A stretch of 45,936 bases of DNA from a virus, in the IMG/VR virus record IMGVR_UViG_3300021963_000213, positions 1 through 45,936 of that record, one strand, 5' to 3'. The number at the start of each line of letters is the position of its first letter. Position 1 is the stretch's first letter. Below the pieces are notes generated by a model that ran no database searches, was not told the origin of the DNA, and worked only from the letters and a program-made list of their open reading frames with translations. The translations under genes and the position numbers were made by a program. Positions 31,355-39,485 of the stretch are shown here, piece by piece.

Positions 31355-33166
31355 ATGACGCAAGAAATTGTGCATGGGATTAAAGTCGATTATACTAAAG
31401 ATAGTCTATTCGACGAGTTAGGTCTAAAAAGATTAAAAGAAAGCTATATGAAGGAGGATGAGGTCTCGCCACAAGAAAGGTTCGCATATGTTTCCAAGAC
31501 GTTCGGGTCGAATCCAGAACATTCGCAAAGACTTTATGAATATAGTAGTAGACATTGGTTGTCATATTCTACTCCTATTCTCAGTTTTGGGCGTTCTAAG
31601 CGTGGCCTTCCTATATCATGTTTTTTACCTTATCTACATGATAGTGCGGAAGGGCTTGTCGATTGTCTTGCCGAAGTAAACTGGTTGTCCATGATGGGCG
31701 GAGGAGTTGGAATTGGAATCGGAATTCGTTCTTCAGATGATAAAAGTGTTGGGGTTATGCCTCATCTTCGTACTTATGACGCTAGCAGTCTGGCATACAG
31801 ACAGGGGCGGACGAGGAGGGGGTCTTATGCTGCTTATCTTAATATATCTCATCCCGATATTCTTATCTTTTTAGAGATGAGAAAACCAACAGGCGACCCC
31901 AATATGCGTTGCTTGAATCTACATCACGGTATTAATATCACTGATGACTTTATGCATCTAATTGAACGTGCAATGATTGACCCAGAGTTAGATGATACCT
32001 GGGAATTAAAAGACCCTCACAATGGCGAAGTTAGAGACAAAGTATCAGCAAGAGAATTATGGCAACGTATTTTAGATATGCGTATGCAAACAGGTGAACC
32101 TTATCTACATTTTATTGATAGTAGTAATAAGGCAATGCCTGAGTTCCAAAAGAAATTGGGACTAAGTATCAAACAATCTAATTTGTGCAGTGAAATTATT
32201 TTACCAACGGATAAAGATCGTACTGCGGTATGTTGTTTATCCTCTTTGAATTTGGAGTATTACGATGATTGGAAAGATGACAAACTTTTTCTTCGGGACG
32301 TTGCAGAGATGCTCGATAACGTCTTGCAGTATTTCATTGATAATGCTCCTGACAGCATATCGAGAGCACGATTTAGCGCTAGCCGCGAACGGTCTATTGG
32401 TATTGGTGCTCTCGGTTGGCATGCTCTTCTACAAAAGAACAACATCCCGTGGGAATCAGCATCAGCAACAGGATTGAATCATAAGATATTTGGACACATT
32501 CGCAAGGAGCTAGATAATGCAAATATTCAATTGGGTACCGAAAGAGGCGAAGCACCCGATGCGACAGGTACTGGACGCCGCTTCTCTCATATGCTTGCTG
32601 TTGCTCCAAACGCTTCTTCTTCTATTATTATGGGTAACACTTCCCCTTCTATTGAGCCCTTACGTGCGAACGCGTATAGACAAGATACTCTTAGCGGTTC
32701 TTCGTTGAATAAAAACAAATGGCTTAATGCAGTTATTGAGAAACATCTTGCGGGTGATGGAGAGGTAGTATCACAAAATGACTACAATGATATCTGGTCT
32801 TCAATCATTGCAAACGATGGATCAGTTCAACATCTTACTTGGATGGATGATTGGACAAAAGATGTATTTAAAACATCTATGGAAATAGATCAGCGTTGGG
32901 TAATTCAACACGCTGCCGATAGACAGCAATATATAGATCAAGCACAATCTGTTAATCTATTCTTTAGACCAGATAGCAATATTAAGTATATTCATGCTGT
33001 TCATTTTCAAGCATGGAAACAGGGATTGAAGACATTATACTATTGCCGTTCTGAAAAGATTGGCAAAGCAGATAAGATATCAAAGAAAATAGAGCGACAA
33101 GTCATGGAAGAGATTGACTTGAAAGCATTAGCAACCGAAGACGTTTGTTTGGCGTGTGAAGGATAA
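31355..33166 (+). CDS. nrdA: Ribonucleotide reductase class Ia large subunit NrdA
   Basis: A TTGGAG ribosome-binding site precedes the ATG. The 603-residue protein carries Cys89 (PISCFLPYL) and Cys293 (TAVCCLSSLNL) as the redox pair, and radical-site Cys278 with Asn276 and Glu280 in SNLCSEI. The GGGVGIGIGIRSS loop and the C-terminal CLACEG (Cys598, Cys601) for thioredoxin exchange are also present. It is much shorter than E. coli NrdA (761) because the N-terminal ATP-cone, the overall-activity site, is absent, as in some other phage enzymes. It probably makes dNTPs without dATP feedback. nrdB and a thioredoxin gene follow directly. Confidence 0.95.
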   Translation: MTQEIVHGIKVDYTKDSLFDELGLKRLKESYMKEDEVSPQERFAYVSKTFGSNPEHSQRLYEYSSRHWLSYSTPILSFGRSKRGLPISCFLPYLHDSAEGLVDCLAEVNWLSMMGGGVGIGIGIRSSDDKSVGVMPHLRTYDASSLAYRQGRTRRGSYAAYLNISHPDILIFLEMRKPTGDPNMRCLNLHHGINITDDFMHLIERAMIDPELDDTWELKDPHNGEVRDKVSARELWQRILDMRMQTGEPYLHFIDSSNKAMPEFQKKLGLSIKQSNLCSEIILPTDKDRTAVCCLSSLNLEYYDDWKDDKLFLRDVAEMLDNVLQYFIDNAPDSISRARFSASRERSIGIGALGWHALLQKNNIPWESASATGLNHKIFGHIRKELDNANIQLGTERGEAPDATGTGRRFSHMLAVAPNASSSIIMGNTSPSIEPLRANAYRQDTLSGSSLNKNKWLNAVIEKHLAGDGEVVSQNDYNDIWSSIIANDGSVQHLTWMDDWTKDVFKTSMEIDQRWVIQHAADRQQYIDQAQSVNLFFRPDSNIKYIHAVHFQAWKQGLKTLYYCRSEKIGKADKISKKIERQVMEEIDLKALATEDVCLACEG

Positions 33167-33168
33167 AA

Positions 33169-33417
33169 ATGAAAAAAGTAATAAGATTTACAGCATCATG
33201 GTGCCAGCCATGTAAAGCAATGGCAAGTATACTTGAAGAAATTGATACTAATATTCCTATAGAAGTCGTTGATATAGACAAACAACAAGATGTTGCAATT
33301 GAATATGGTATTCGCGGAGTACCTACTCTTGTTAAGGTAGATGATAACGGGAATGTTACAGATAGAATGGTGGGCATTAGGGCAAAAAATTTAGTAGAAG
33401 AGTTCCTCAATGATTAA
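33169..33417 (+). CDS. Thioredoxin-like reductant for ribonucleotide reductase
   Basis: The 82-residue protein has the active site WCQPC (Cys12, Cys15) and the cis-proline GVPTL (Pro52), both thioredoxin features; the length is close to glutaredoxin. It lies between nrdA and nrdB, overlapping nrdB by eight bases. The likely role is recycling the NrdA C-terminal CxxC disulfide. T4 has a comparable protein, NrdC, but the active-site sequence differs (CVYC in T4). Confidence 0.9.
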   Translation: MKKVIRFTASWCQPCKAMASILEEIDTNIPIEVVDIDKQQDVAIEYGIRGVPTLVKVDDNGNVTDRMVGIRAKNLVEEFLND

Positions 33418-34396
33418 AAAGACAAAATCGAATCTTACAGATACACGAGATTCGTTCAAGCCATTTAATTATCCATGGGCATATGATGCCTGGTTGAAGC
33501 ATGAACAATCTCATTGGATGCATACAGAAGTACCAATGGTAGAAGATGTTAAAGATTGGAAAAAGAAGTTAAATGCAGAAGAAAAACAATTCTTAACACA
33601 CATCTTTAGATTCTTTACTCAAGGCGATATTGATGTTGCTGGTGGATATGTTAATAATTATCTTCCATATTTTCCGCAACCTGAAGTGAGAATGATGCTA
33701 TTGGGATTTGCAGCACGCGAAGCTCTACACATTGCAGCATATTCACATTTGATTGAGACATTGGGATTGCCTGAGACAATGTATAATGAGTTCTTAGCCT
33801 ATGAAGAAATGAAAGCTAAGCATGATTATGTTTTAAATATATCTCAACAAAATACCACAAAAGAAAACACAGCAAAACATATTGCTATCTTCTCAGCATT
33901 TACAGAAGGCATGCAGTTGTTTAGTTCTTTTATTATGTTGTTGAATTTCCCCCGCCATGGTAAAATGAAGGGCATGGGGCAAATTGTTACTTGGTCTATT
34001 GTGGATGAGACTCAGCACTGCGAAGGAATGATTAAGTTATTTAGAACATATATACAAGAGAATCCTGAGATATGGAACGATGAATTAAAAGGTCAGTTGT
34101 ATACAATTGCTGAACAAATGGTTCTATTAGAAGATAGGTTTATTGATTTAGCTTTTGCTATGGGTGCTATGGAAAATTTATCAGCAGCAGATGTTAAACA
34201 ATATATTCGCTATATCACTGATCGTCGACTTATTAGTCTTGGTCTTAAGGGTATTATGAAAGTTAAAAAGAATCCTTTACCGTGGGTTGAAGAAATGATT
34301 AACGCACCTATTCACACAAACTTCTTTGAGAATAGAGCGACCGATTATGCTAAAGCTGCGCAAACTGGTTCTTGGGAAGATGTGTGGGCAAAATGA
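33410..34396 (+). CDS. nrdB: Ribonucleotide reductase class Ia small subunit NrdB
   Basis: Diiron ligands are Glu104, His107, Glu166, Glu200 and His203 (REALHIAAYSHLIE, FTEGMQL, DETQHCEG) with an Asp in QGDIDVAG. Tyr111 sits at the radical position (E-x2-H-x3-Y), so a tyrosyl-radical enzyme is expected. The length of 328 residues fits phage NrdB. It overlaps the thioredoxin gene and, by an ATGA, the small cysteine protein gene. It works with NrdA to make dNTPs for phage DNA synthesis. Confidence 0.95.
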   Translation: MIKKTKSNLTDTRDSFKPFNYPWAYDAWLKHEQSHWMHTEVPMVEDVKDWKKKLNAEEKQFLTHIFRFFTQGDIDVAGGYVNNYLPYFPQPEVRMMLLGFAAREALHIAAYSHLIETLGLPETMYNEFLAYEEMKAKHDYVLNISQQNTTKENTAKHIAIFSAFTEGMQLFSSFIMLLNFPRHGKMKGMGQIVTWSIVDETQHCEGMIKLFRTYIQENPEIWNDELKGQLYTIAEQMVLLEDRFIDLAFAMGAMENLSAADVKQYIRYITDRRLISLGLKGIMKVKKNPLPWVEEMINAPIHTNFFENRATDYAKAAQTGSWEDVWAK

Positions 34397-34605
34397 AATC
34401 ATTTAAAGAAGTGATGGCACCTAGGCATTATGCTGATGGTGCCTTAATATCAGCAAAACTACCACCTGCTTATGAAAAAGCTAAAGGTGATAAGAATTGT
34501 GCCAACTGCGGTGCGTATGTACCTGGCACAAAGTATTGTAAAACTTGGGATGCTAAGGTGCGTCCAGAATATTATTGTAAAAAATGGGTGAAGATAGAAA
34601 AATAA
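34393..34605 (+). CDS. Small four-cysteine protein, 70 residues
   Basis: I chose the ATG at 34393, which overlaps the nrdB stop as ATGA; an upstream in-frame start would lie inside nrdB. The product begins MKSFKEVMAPRHYADGAL and has the cysteine pattern C-x2-C-x8-C-x11-C in NCANCGAYVPGTKYC followed by YYCKKW. Four cysteines suggest zinc or an Fe-S cluster; the spacing and the final CKKW recall HiPIP proteins, but this is a weak hint. Placement between nrdB and dCMP deaminase suggests a nucleotide-metabolism or redox accessory role. Confidence 0.7.
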   Translation: MKSFKEVMAPRHYADGALISAKLPPAYEKAKGDKNCANCGAYVPGTKYCKTWDAKVRPEYYCKKWVKIEK

Positions 34606-34760
34606 CCTTTACTGAAAAACGTAGAGAGATTTGTAACGACTGTGAACACCTTACTACCATGATTGGTGTTAAGGTATGTGAAGCATGTGGATGTTCTATA
34701 TGGGCAAAGACAATGTTACCTATTGCAAAATGTCCTAAAGGAAAATGGGATGCCGAATAA
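34584..34760 (+). CDS. Small zinc-binding protein, 58 residues
   Basis: An ORF of 59 codons that overlaps the previous gene by 22 bases and the next by 11. It begins MGEDRKITFTEKRREIC and has Cys17/Cys20 (ICNDCEH), Cys32/Cys35/Cys37 (VCEACGC) and Cys50 (AKCPKGKW). The pattern RxxICxxCEH ... CxxCGC ... CPxGKW is found in small zinc-binding proteins of many phages (DUF6171-like, from memory). The compact overlaps and the conserved-looking motif make it a real gene. Function unknown. Confidence 0.75.
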   Translation: MGEDRKITFTEKRREICNDCEHLTTMIGVKVCEACGCSIWAKTMLPIAKCPKGKWDAE

Positions 34761-35217
34761 ATTTGATTATGCGCATATGATTGTCGCTGAGACCTATGCT
34801 AAATTATCATCCGCTAAACGATTACAGGTTGGTGCTGTTGTTGAGAAAGACAATAGAATTATATCTATTGGATATAACGGTACTCCTGCTGGCTGGGATA
34901 ATACTTGCGAAGATACATTTGAAGAACATTCAACGTATATAATTGACCCAGGAGGCCCTGAGTACCCCACAACTATTATTAGTACAAAGACAAAGCCAGA
35001 AGTTATCCATGCTGAAATGAATGCTATTGGTAAATTGGCACAGTCCAATGAATCAGGAGCAAATGCTACAATGTATATTACCCATGCACCTTGTTTTGAT
35101 TGTGCAAAGCTTATACATATAGCAGGCATTAAAAAAGTATTCTATAGAAATAGCTATAGAAATAATGATGGTATAGAATTTTTAAATAAATGTAACATTG
35201 AAGTGGAGAAAATATGA
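34750..35217 (+). CDS. cd: dCMP deaminase
   Basis: The start at 34750 overlaps the small zinc protein by 11 bases; a farther upstream start would lack a ribosome-binding site. The 155-residue protein has zinc ligands His87 (with catalytic Glu89) in HAEMNAIG and Cys115/Cys118 in PCFDCAK, plus the N-terminal SSAKRLQVGAVV and GYNGTPAGWDN used by dCMP deaminases. It turns dCMP into dUMP, the substrate of ThyX. The fit with thyX, nrdA/B and MazG in one operon is strong. Confidence 0.93.
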   Translation: MPNKFDYAHMIVAETYAKLSSAKRLQVGAVVEKDNRIISIGYNGTPAGWDNTCEDTFEEHSTYIIDPGGPEYPTTIISTKTKPEVIHAEMNAIGKLAQSNESGANATMYITHAPCFDCAKLIHIAGIKKVFYRNSYRNNDGIEFLNKCNIEVEKI

Positions 35218-35705
35218 GTGCAAATAAAAAAATTGGAATTACTTGTTCTACTTTTGATCTGTTCCATGCAGGTCATGTAATTATGTTGGAAGAAGCAAAG
35301 CGTCAATGCGATTATTTAATTGCAGCGATTCAAGTTGATCCAACACTAGATAGACAAACTAAAAACAAACCTGTTCAGTCTATTATTGAAAGACAGATTC
35401 AGGTATCAGCGTGCAAGCATGTTGATGAGATTATAGTATATTCTACAGAAAAAGAACTTGAAGATATCTTCATGGCTTTACCTATTGATGTTCGCATCTT
35501 GGGGGAGGAATATAAAGATACAGAATATACCGGCAAAGAGATTTGCATGAAACGCGGAATAGAATTATATTTTAACAAACGAGATCACTTCTTCAGCTCA
35601 TCTGATTTACGTCAGCGAGTATTTGACGCAGAAGCTAAGAAAAGAGGAGCACAATGGCAAGAAAAATCTTCGAATGCGTCGAATGCGATGCAGTCTTCAA
35701 GATAA
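35214..35705 (+). CDS. Cytidylyltransferase-like nucleotidyltransferase
   Basis: The motif FDLFHAGHVIML (His18, His21; HxGH) and the C-terminal FFSSSDLRQRV are the marks of the TagD/RfaE-C type cytidylyltransferase superfamily, which joins CTP to a phospho-alcohol or ATP/CTP to a sugar phosphate. The ATG overlaps the dCMP deaminase stop (ATGA). The substrate here is unknown. Phages could use it to modify lipids, envelope sugars or pyrimidine nucleotides. The last 52 bases overlap the next gene in another frame. Confidence 0.85.
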   Translation: MSANKKIGITCSTFDLFHAGHVIMLEEAKRQCDYLIAAIQVDPTLDRQTKNKPVQSIIERQIQVSACKHVDEIIVYSTEKELEDIFMALPIDVRILGEEYKDTEYTGKEICMKRGIELYFNKRDHFFSSSDLRQRVFDAEAKKRGAQWQEKSSNASNAMQSSR

Positions 35706-35803
35706 GTCATTCACTTGACGAAGACTATTACACAGTAACTAACTGTCCTTTCTGCGGTGCAGAGATAGAGGATAAAGAAGAGGATGACGAAGACTTGTCC
35801 TAA
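35654..35803 (+). CDS. Small zinc-ribbon protein, 49 residues
   Basis: A 50-codon ORF starting inside the end of the cytidylyltransferase gene, with the strong ribosome-binding site AGAGGAG before the ATG. Cys8/Cys11 (FECVEC) and the CPFCGAE pair form a classic zinc ribbon, and an acidic tail follows (KEEDDEDLS). Similar 50-residue zinc ribbons are common in T4-like marine phages. It overlaps the next gene by 20 bases. Function unknown; protein or nucleic-acid binding is likely. Confidence 0.78.
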   Translation: MARKIFECVECDAVFKISHSLDEDYYTVTNCPFCGAEIEDKEEDDEDLS

Positions 35804-36119
35804 ATGCGGTACTGCTCATAACAAGCCCGGAACTTTCTGTTCTCGGGCTTGTGCCAATTCCAGACAATGGAATGAAGAGCAAAAGAAAGTCTTTTCAGAA
35901 AAGCAAGCAGCCTATATGGCCAGCGAGGAATCTGAAGAGCATAGATATAAGAAATCTATACAAACTCAAATGCTACGAAAAGCTGGCATTATGGGTACCG
36001 GCGAACTAGCTGAAGACGCCGAAGATATAATGACAAATCCCGATGATTACTTCTTTGTGCCGCCAAGGGATGAGGGTGACAATTTTTCCGACGGAAACGA
36101 CTATTGGGAAGCTGTATAA
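35784..36119 (+). CDS. Zinc-finger protein, 111 residues
   Basis: The N-terminus is a four-cysteine finger with an extra His (TCPKCGTAHNKPGTFCSRACA), followed by a charged helical region (NEEQKKVFSEKQAAYMASEE) and an acidic tail rich in Asp and Asn. The CPKCGxxHxKPGxFCSRxCA form occurs near homing-type endonucleases, and a SegE-like GIY-YIG gene follows here. It may be a DNA-binding helper of the nuclease or an unrelated regulator. The stop codon overlaps a TATAAATA box. Confidence 0.7.
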   Translation: MTKTCPKCGTAHNKPGTFCSRACANSRQWNEEQKKVFSEKQAAYMASEESEEHRYKKSIQTQMLRKAGIMGTGELAEDAEDIMTNPDDYFFVPPRDEGDNFSDGNDYWEAV

Positions 36120-36122
36120 ATA
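36115..36122 (+). promoter_or_regulatory. T4-type late promoter box TATAAATA
   Basis: Exact box overlapping the end of the zinc-finger gene, 23 bases before the ATG of the GIY-YIG gene and upstream of the second adhesin cluster. Confidence 0.5.
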
Positions 36123-36144
36123 CTAATTTAATATTGGTATTTAG

Positions 36145-36546
36145 ATGTGGTTATATAAAGAAAAGCCCTTAGAAACTGTTCCTGACGACGCTTATGGTTA
36201 TGTGTACTTGATTACTAATACTGCCACGAATCGCAAGTATATAGGTAAAAAGTTGTTTTGGTTCCGTAGAACAAAAGTAGTTAAGGGTAAGAAGAAAAGA
36301 TTAAAAGTTGAGTCAGATTGGAAAGATTATTGGTCTTCATCTGATGAGGTTAAAGCTGATGTAGAGAAACATGGCGCGGATAGTTTTATCAGAGAGATAC
36401 TGCATATATGCCCTAACAAGGGATTATGTAATTACTTAGAAGCAAGAGAACAAATGGATAGACGAGTTTTAGAGACAGAAGATTACTATAATGGACAGGT
36501 TCAATGCCGTGTCCACAAAACTCATATCAAGAATTTAAAGGCATGA
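36145..36546 (+). CDS. SegE-like GIY-YIG protein
   Basis: The motif YGYVYLITNTATNRKYIGKK (residues ~17-36) is the GIY-YIG core of the SegE-type phage proteins, followed by a basic segment (RRTKVVKGKKKRLKVE), SDWKDYWSSSDEV and the C-terminal NYLEAREQMDRRVLETEDYYN helix holding the expected catalytic Glu. GIY-YIG enzymes cut DNA; the T4 Seg proteins are homing endonucleases, but many phage copies are not mobile. At 133 residues it lacks a separate DNA-binding domain. Nothing around it shows an insertion scar. Confidence 0.78.
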   Translation: MWLYKEKPLETVPDDAYGYVYLITNTATNRKYIGKKLFWFRRTKVVKGKKKRLKVESDWKDYWSSSDEVKADVEKHGADSFIREILHICPNKGLCNYLEAREQMDRRVLETEDYYNGQVQCRVHKTHIKNLKA

Positions 36547-36547
36547 A

Positions 36548-37273
36548 ATGCAATTAACCGGAATGTCCTTGTTAGGCGGAATGCAATTCATTAAAGAATA
36601 TGAATCACCTCCTACATTAGCAGGCAGTTTGTCATTCAATGGAACAACTGCAACTATGACAATGTCTCCGGGCATTTATCCAAGCACAGGTGCATTTACA
36701 ATAGAGGGCTGGTTCTATAATAATTCAAGCTTAGCAAACGTGGGGATATTAGGTACAGATCAAACCGATGGTCTAAGTTTATTTACTGTAGATGATACCA
36801 CAATTACTTTAGACAGATATGGCGGCGGCGGACAGATAAGTTATATATGGGATACGTCCACAATAAAAACAAATACATGGCAATACATAGTTTTGAATCG
36901 AGATATAGACGGAGCAGAAACTATGTGGATTGGAGATTACGGATCATCTTTTGCGTATAGAGCAACCGAAGCCGCAGGCGGAACACCTATTAATCAGGGT
37001 GTGATAACAGATACATACGATTGGGGTATTTCAGATTATATTGGCAATTACTATGGTGGATATTTCCCTGGCAACATGACCAACATGAGGATTACTGTGG
37101 GTGATGCAAAATATAATAGTATGTCATCTACAATTAATATACCAATAGCTGCGCTTGAAGCAGATGCCTATACAAAATACTTAATGTTAGGTGCAGCTGT
37201 TACAACCGATAGTTCTGGTAATCAGACAATTACTAATAGCAACGTAACACAATCTGGAACTAAACCGTTCTAA
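36548..37273 (+). CDS. LamG-like tail adhesin, 241 residues
   Basis: The N-terminal tag MQLTGMSLLGGMQF precedes one LamG-type module (FNGTTATMTMSP, GAFTIEGWFYN, NTWQYIVLNRDIDG, GNMTNMRITVGDAKYN). The pattern is the same as in the six modules of 13383-18254, with only one copy here. It is the first gene of the second adhesin cluster and lies one base after the GIY-YIG gene. Likely role: glycan-binding tip of a fibre. The tag resembles the N-termini of the Kelch-like proteins at 40402 and 41414. Confidence 0.75.
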   Translation: MQLTGMSLLGGMQFIKEYESPPTLAGSLSFNGTTATMTMSPGIYPSTGAFTIEGWFYNNSSLANVGILGTDQTDGLSLFTVDDTTITLDRYGGGGQISYIWDTSTIKTNTWQYIVLNRDIDGAETMWIGDYGSSFAYRATEAAGGTPINQGVITDTYDWGISDYIGNYYGGYFPGNMTNMRITVGDAKYNSMSSTINIPIAALEADAYTKYLMLGAAVTTDSSGNQTITNSNVTQSGTKPF

Positions 37274-37280
37274 GTAAAAA

Positions 37281-37319
37281 ATGAGAATAAAAAACGTTTC
37301 TAATGGATACATAATATAA
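37281..37319 (+). other. 12-codon start-like remnant resembling the next gene's N-terminus
   Basis: ATG AGA ATA AAA AAC GTT TCT AAT then a stop gives MRIKNVSNGYII. The gene at 37363 begins MRISNVAYG after a similar AAAAAATGAGAATAA. It looks like a truncated duplicate of that gene's 5' end, possibly left by replacement of a tip gene. It is probably not translated to a useful product. Confidence 0.3.
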
Positions 37320-37322
37320 ATT
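37315..37322 (+). promoter_or_regulatory. Possible late promoter box TATAAATT
   Basis: One mismatch to TATAAATA in the 89-base gap, 41 bases before the ATG of the tip gene, which has its own AAAGGAAA ribosome-binding site. Confidence 0.4.
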
Positions 37323-37362
37323 TACTAGCAGCGGATTAATTACATTTTAATTAAAGGAAAAA

Positions 37363-38952
37363 ATGAGAATAAGTAATGTAGCGTATGGCGGCGCAGGCAA
37401 AGTAACATGGAATATTCTTAATGATGCTGTTACTCCCCCGGTTAATACTGTTGCGCCTGTTGTAACTGCGGATGGTAATTTTTCATTTACAACTACAGAT
37501 GGAACATGGGACCCAGGATTTCCGGGCATTGTGGCATTTTCTTATCAATGGCAAAGATTTTCTGGCGGATCATGGGTAGATGTTTCAGATGAAAGATATC
37601 AAACCTATATTTGTAGAGATGCAGACAACGGAACTACAGTAAGATGCCGTGTGGGCGCAATACATCATTCCGGTACAGTTTCAGCTAATTCTAATGCATC
37701 ATCCACAATAACAGGATCAAACGTATTTGTAATATCTGCAGGAATGGTTATTTTATATCCAGGTAATTATACCGGACCGATAGACGGTTGGGAATTATAC
37801 TCATTGGGTTTAGATAAATTAATTTCTGGGGCAGGTGATTCTGTCAACCTTGAAGGTACGACAGCCGGCGAGACAGGGTCTTCAAACTCCACAACATTTG
37901 GATCAATTGCATATGGCGGTAATCATGCGCCAGCAAGCGTTACCCCTGTAAACTCTCCCGGAGGATACTTTTCAACCCCTACAGTATGGTATGGCGGCCC
38001 TGGCGGCCAGCATTTGCATGTAGGTGCCAATTGTTCGCCTGCTACTGGTTTAAGCACGCCTATTAAACCTAGACATACTAAATTTACGTTATTAACAAAT
38101 CCATCGCCGGCTAATTTTTTACCAGCAGGATCTATACAAATGAATGAAGATAACGTATGGGCAGATGGCGAAGCATTTTATGCGCCCCTTGACGAAACAG
38201 GTGCCGGCCGTGCGGCATTTGTTGTAGGATCTAATAAGTTTGAATACGTTGCAGCAAATTCAAGTGCTCATACATTTACGTGGACAACTGGAAAAGCTTT
38301 GAATGTACCACATTCGCATGCCAGATCAACATCCCCTGCACAAGGTTCATATAGACCCACGGCCTATCCATCTCCTTTGGCACCTGTTAACTATGGGCTT
38401 GAAACATATTTAGACAATACTACACCAACGGGCGGACATCAACATACGCAGACAAGAAGCGTGACTATAAGTAATATGTCAGGAAAATTATTAAAATTTT
38501 GGAAAATTAAAGGCAGAAGTATTCCAAAAGGAAATTCTGTCATGATGCATACTTCCAAAAGTAGTTTATCTGGTAGCATATGGGCATATTGCAATGGCAC
38601 CAACTCTACTATAGATATGAGAGAAAAGTTGCTGGCGATTCCGGATGAAGGATGGTTAACACGATATCCCTTGTCTGGTAGCCCAGCTGGATACCCTGCA
38701 CATGGTGCGCCAACATTTGCCACAAATCCTGTAGACTACACCCTTACAAACCCAGTAGCTACAAATAATGGGAATTGGCCGCATTATCATGCTCGTACAG
38801 CATTTAATAATTTGCAATATGGGTCTAACCAAGCAGGACATACTGTAGAAAATATTACACATTCGCATGGGGTGTCGGGAGGCACACTGACAACAAACTA
38901 TACTCCAGGTGTTATATTTCTTTCATTTGTACGATATATCGGACCACAATAA
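37363..38952 (+). CDS. Tail tip adhesin: Ig-like domain plus His-x-His collar region
   Basis: The 529-residue product begins MRISNVAYGGAGKVTWNI, then a bacterial Ig-like module (PPVNTVAPVVTADGNFSF, SYQWQRFSGGSWVDVSDERY, VRCRVGAIHHSG). The rest has collar-like segments (FVISAGMVILYPGNYTGPID; FLPAGSIQMNEDNVWADGEA; GNSVMMHTSKSSLSGSIWAYC) and repeated histidine pairs (GGQHLHVG, VPHSHARS, GGHQHTQT, WPHYHART, THSHGVSG). This matches the design of 24488-25750 and of T4 gp12-like metal-stabilised tips. The tail assembly chaperone gene follows, 16 bases downstream. Confidence 0.78.
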   Translation: MRISNVAYGGAGKVTWNILNDAVTPPVNTVAPVVTADGNFSFTTTDGTWDPGFPGIVAFSYQWQRFSGGSWVDVSDERYQTYICRDADNGTTVRCRVGAIHHSGTVSANSNASSTITGSNVFVISAGMVILYPGNYTGPIDGWELYSLGLDKLISGAGDSVNLEGTTAGETGSSNSTTFGSIAYGGNHAPASVTPVNSPGGYFSTPTVWYGGPGGQHLHVGANCSPATGLSTPIKPRHTKFTLLTNPSPANFLPAGSIQMNEDNVWADGEAFYAPLDETGAGRAAFVVGSNKFEYVAANSSAHTFTWTTGKALNVPHSHARSTSPAQGSYRPTAYPSPLAPVNYGLETYLDNTTPTGGHQHTQTRSVTISNMSGKLLKFWKIKGRSIPKGNSVMMHTSKSSLSGSIWAYCNGTNSTIDMREKLLAIPDEGWLTRYPLSGSPAGYPAHGAPTFATNPVDYTLTNPVATNNGNWPHYHARTAFNNLQYGSNQAGHTVENITHSHGVSGGTLTTNYTPGVIFLSFVRYIGPQ

Positions 38953-38968
38953 CATTTAAGGAAAAATA

Positions 38969-39475
38969 ATGTTAATACAACATACAATTATAAATTTAGA
39001 TTTTTACAACGAATCAATTAGTTGCAAAATCAACGGAACCAATCATGTGTTCTCATCTGTTGAAAGTTTTGTGACTAAAACAAATTATCCGTTTGCTTCT
39101 TCAGTCGGACTTTGTGTATATGAGCCTACTAGAAATATTTTTCTAATTGAGGAAATAGGCGGCCATGGCAAACAAGGTGCAGACTTACCAGAAATAGTTT
39201 GGTGTAAAGATAATTTATCTGTTATGGAAAATGCTGCGATAGAGGACAGAAGAGAAACTAGTCCAACATTGACAGCAAGAATGCAGGCAACTGAATTGTT
39301 ATACATGACAGATTGGGTATCAACAAGATGGCAAGAAGAAACTTTGCTTGGTATTCCGCATTCTATTAGTCAAGAAAAGTTTAATGAATTTTTACAATAT
39401 CGTCAAGCATTAAGAGAATTACGAAGTGATACACCTGCGATGCAAGTAACATGGCCAACTAATCCATTAGGTTAA
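38969..39475 (+). CDS. Tail assembly chaperone-like protein
   Basis: An AAGGAAAA ribosome-binding site precedes the ATG. The C-terminal half has the signature LLYMTDWVSTRWQ, NEFLQYRQALRELR, then VTWPTNPLG, the pattern SDW...YRQALRD...WP of phage tail fibre assembly chaperone families (Phage_tail_APC-like). The N-terminal half (MLIQHTIINLDFYNESISC) is different. These proteins help fold or attach fibre tips, so it likely serves the tip gene just upstream. Confidence 0.72.
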   Translation: MLIQHTIINLDFYNESISCKINGTNHVFSSVESFVTKTNYPFASSVGLCVYEPTRNIFLIEEIGGHGKQGADLPEIVWCKDNLSVMENAAIEDRRETSPTLTARMQATELLYMTDWVSTRWQEETLLGIPHSISQEKFNEFLQYRQALRELRSDTPAMQVTWPTNPLG

Positions 39476-39485
39476 GGAAAACAAA

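Noticed and set aside
31458-32708. Short frames on both strands within nrdA
   Set aside because: They are shadows of the clear NrdA coding frame, which has all catalytic residues.
35823-35850. Inverted repeat aagcccg/cgggctt
   Set aside because: It lies inside the zinc-finger coding sequence, has a 14-base loop, and has no flanking start, stop or T run.
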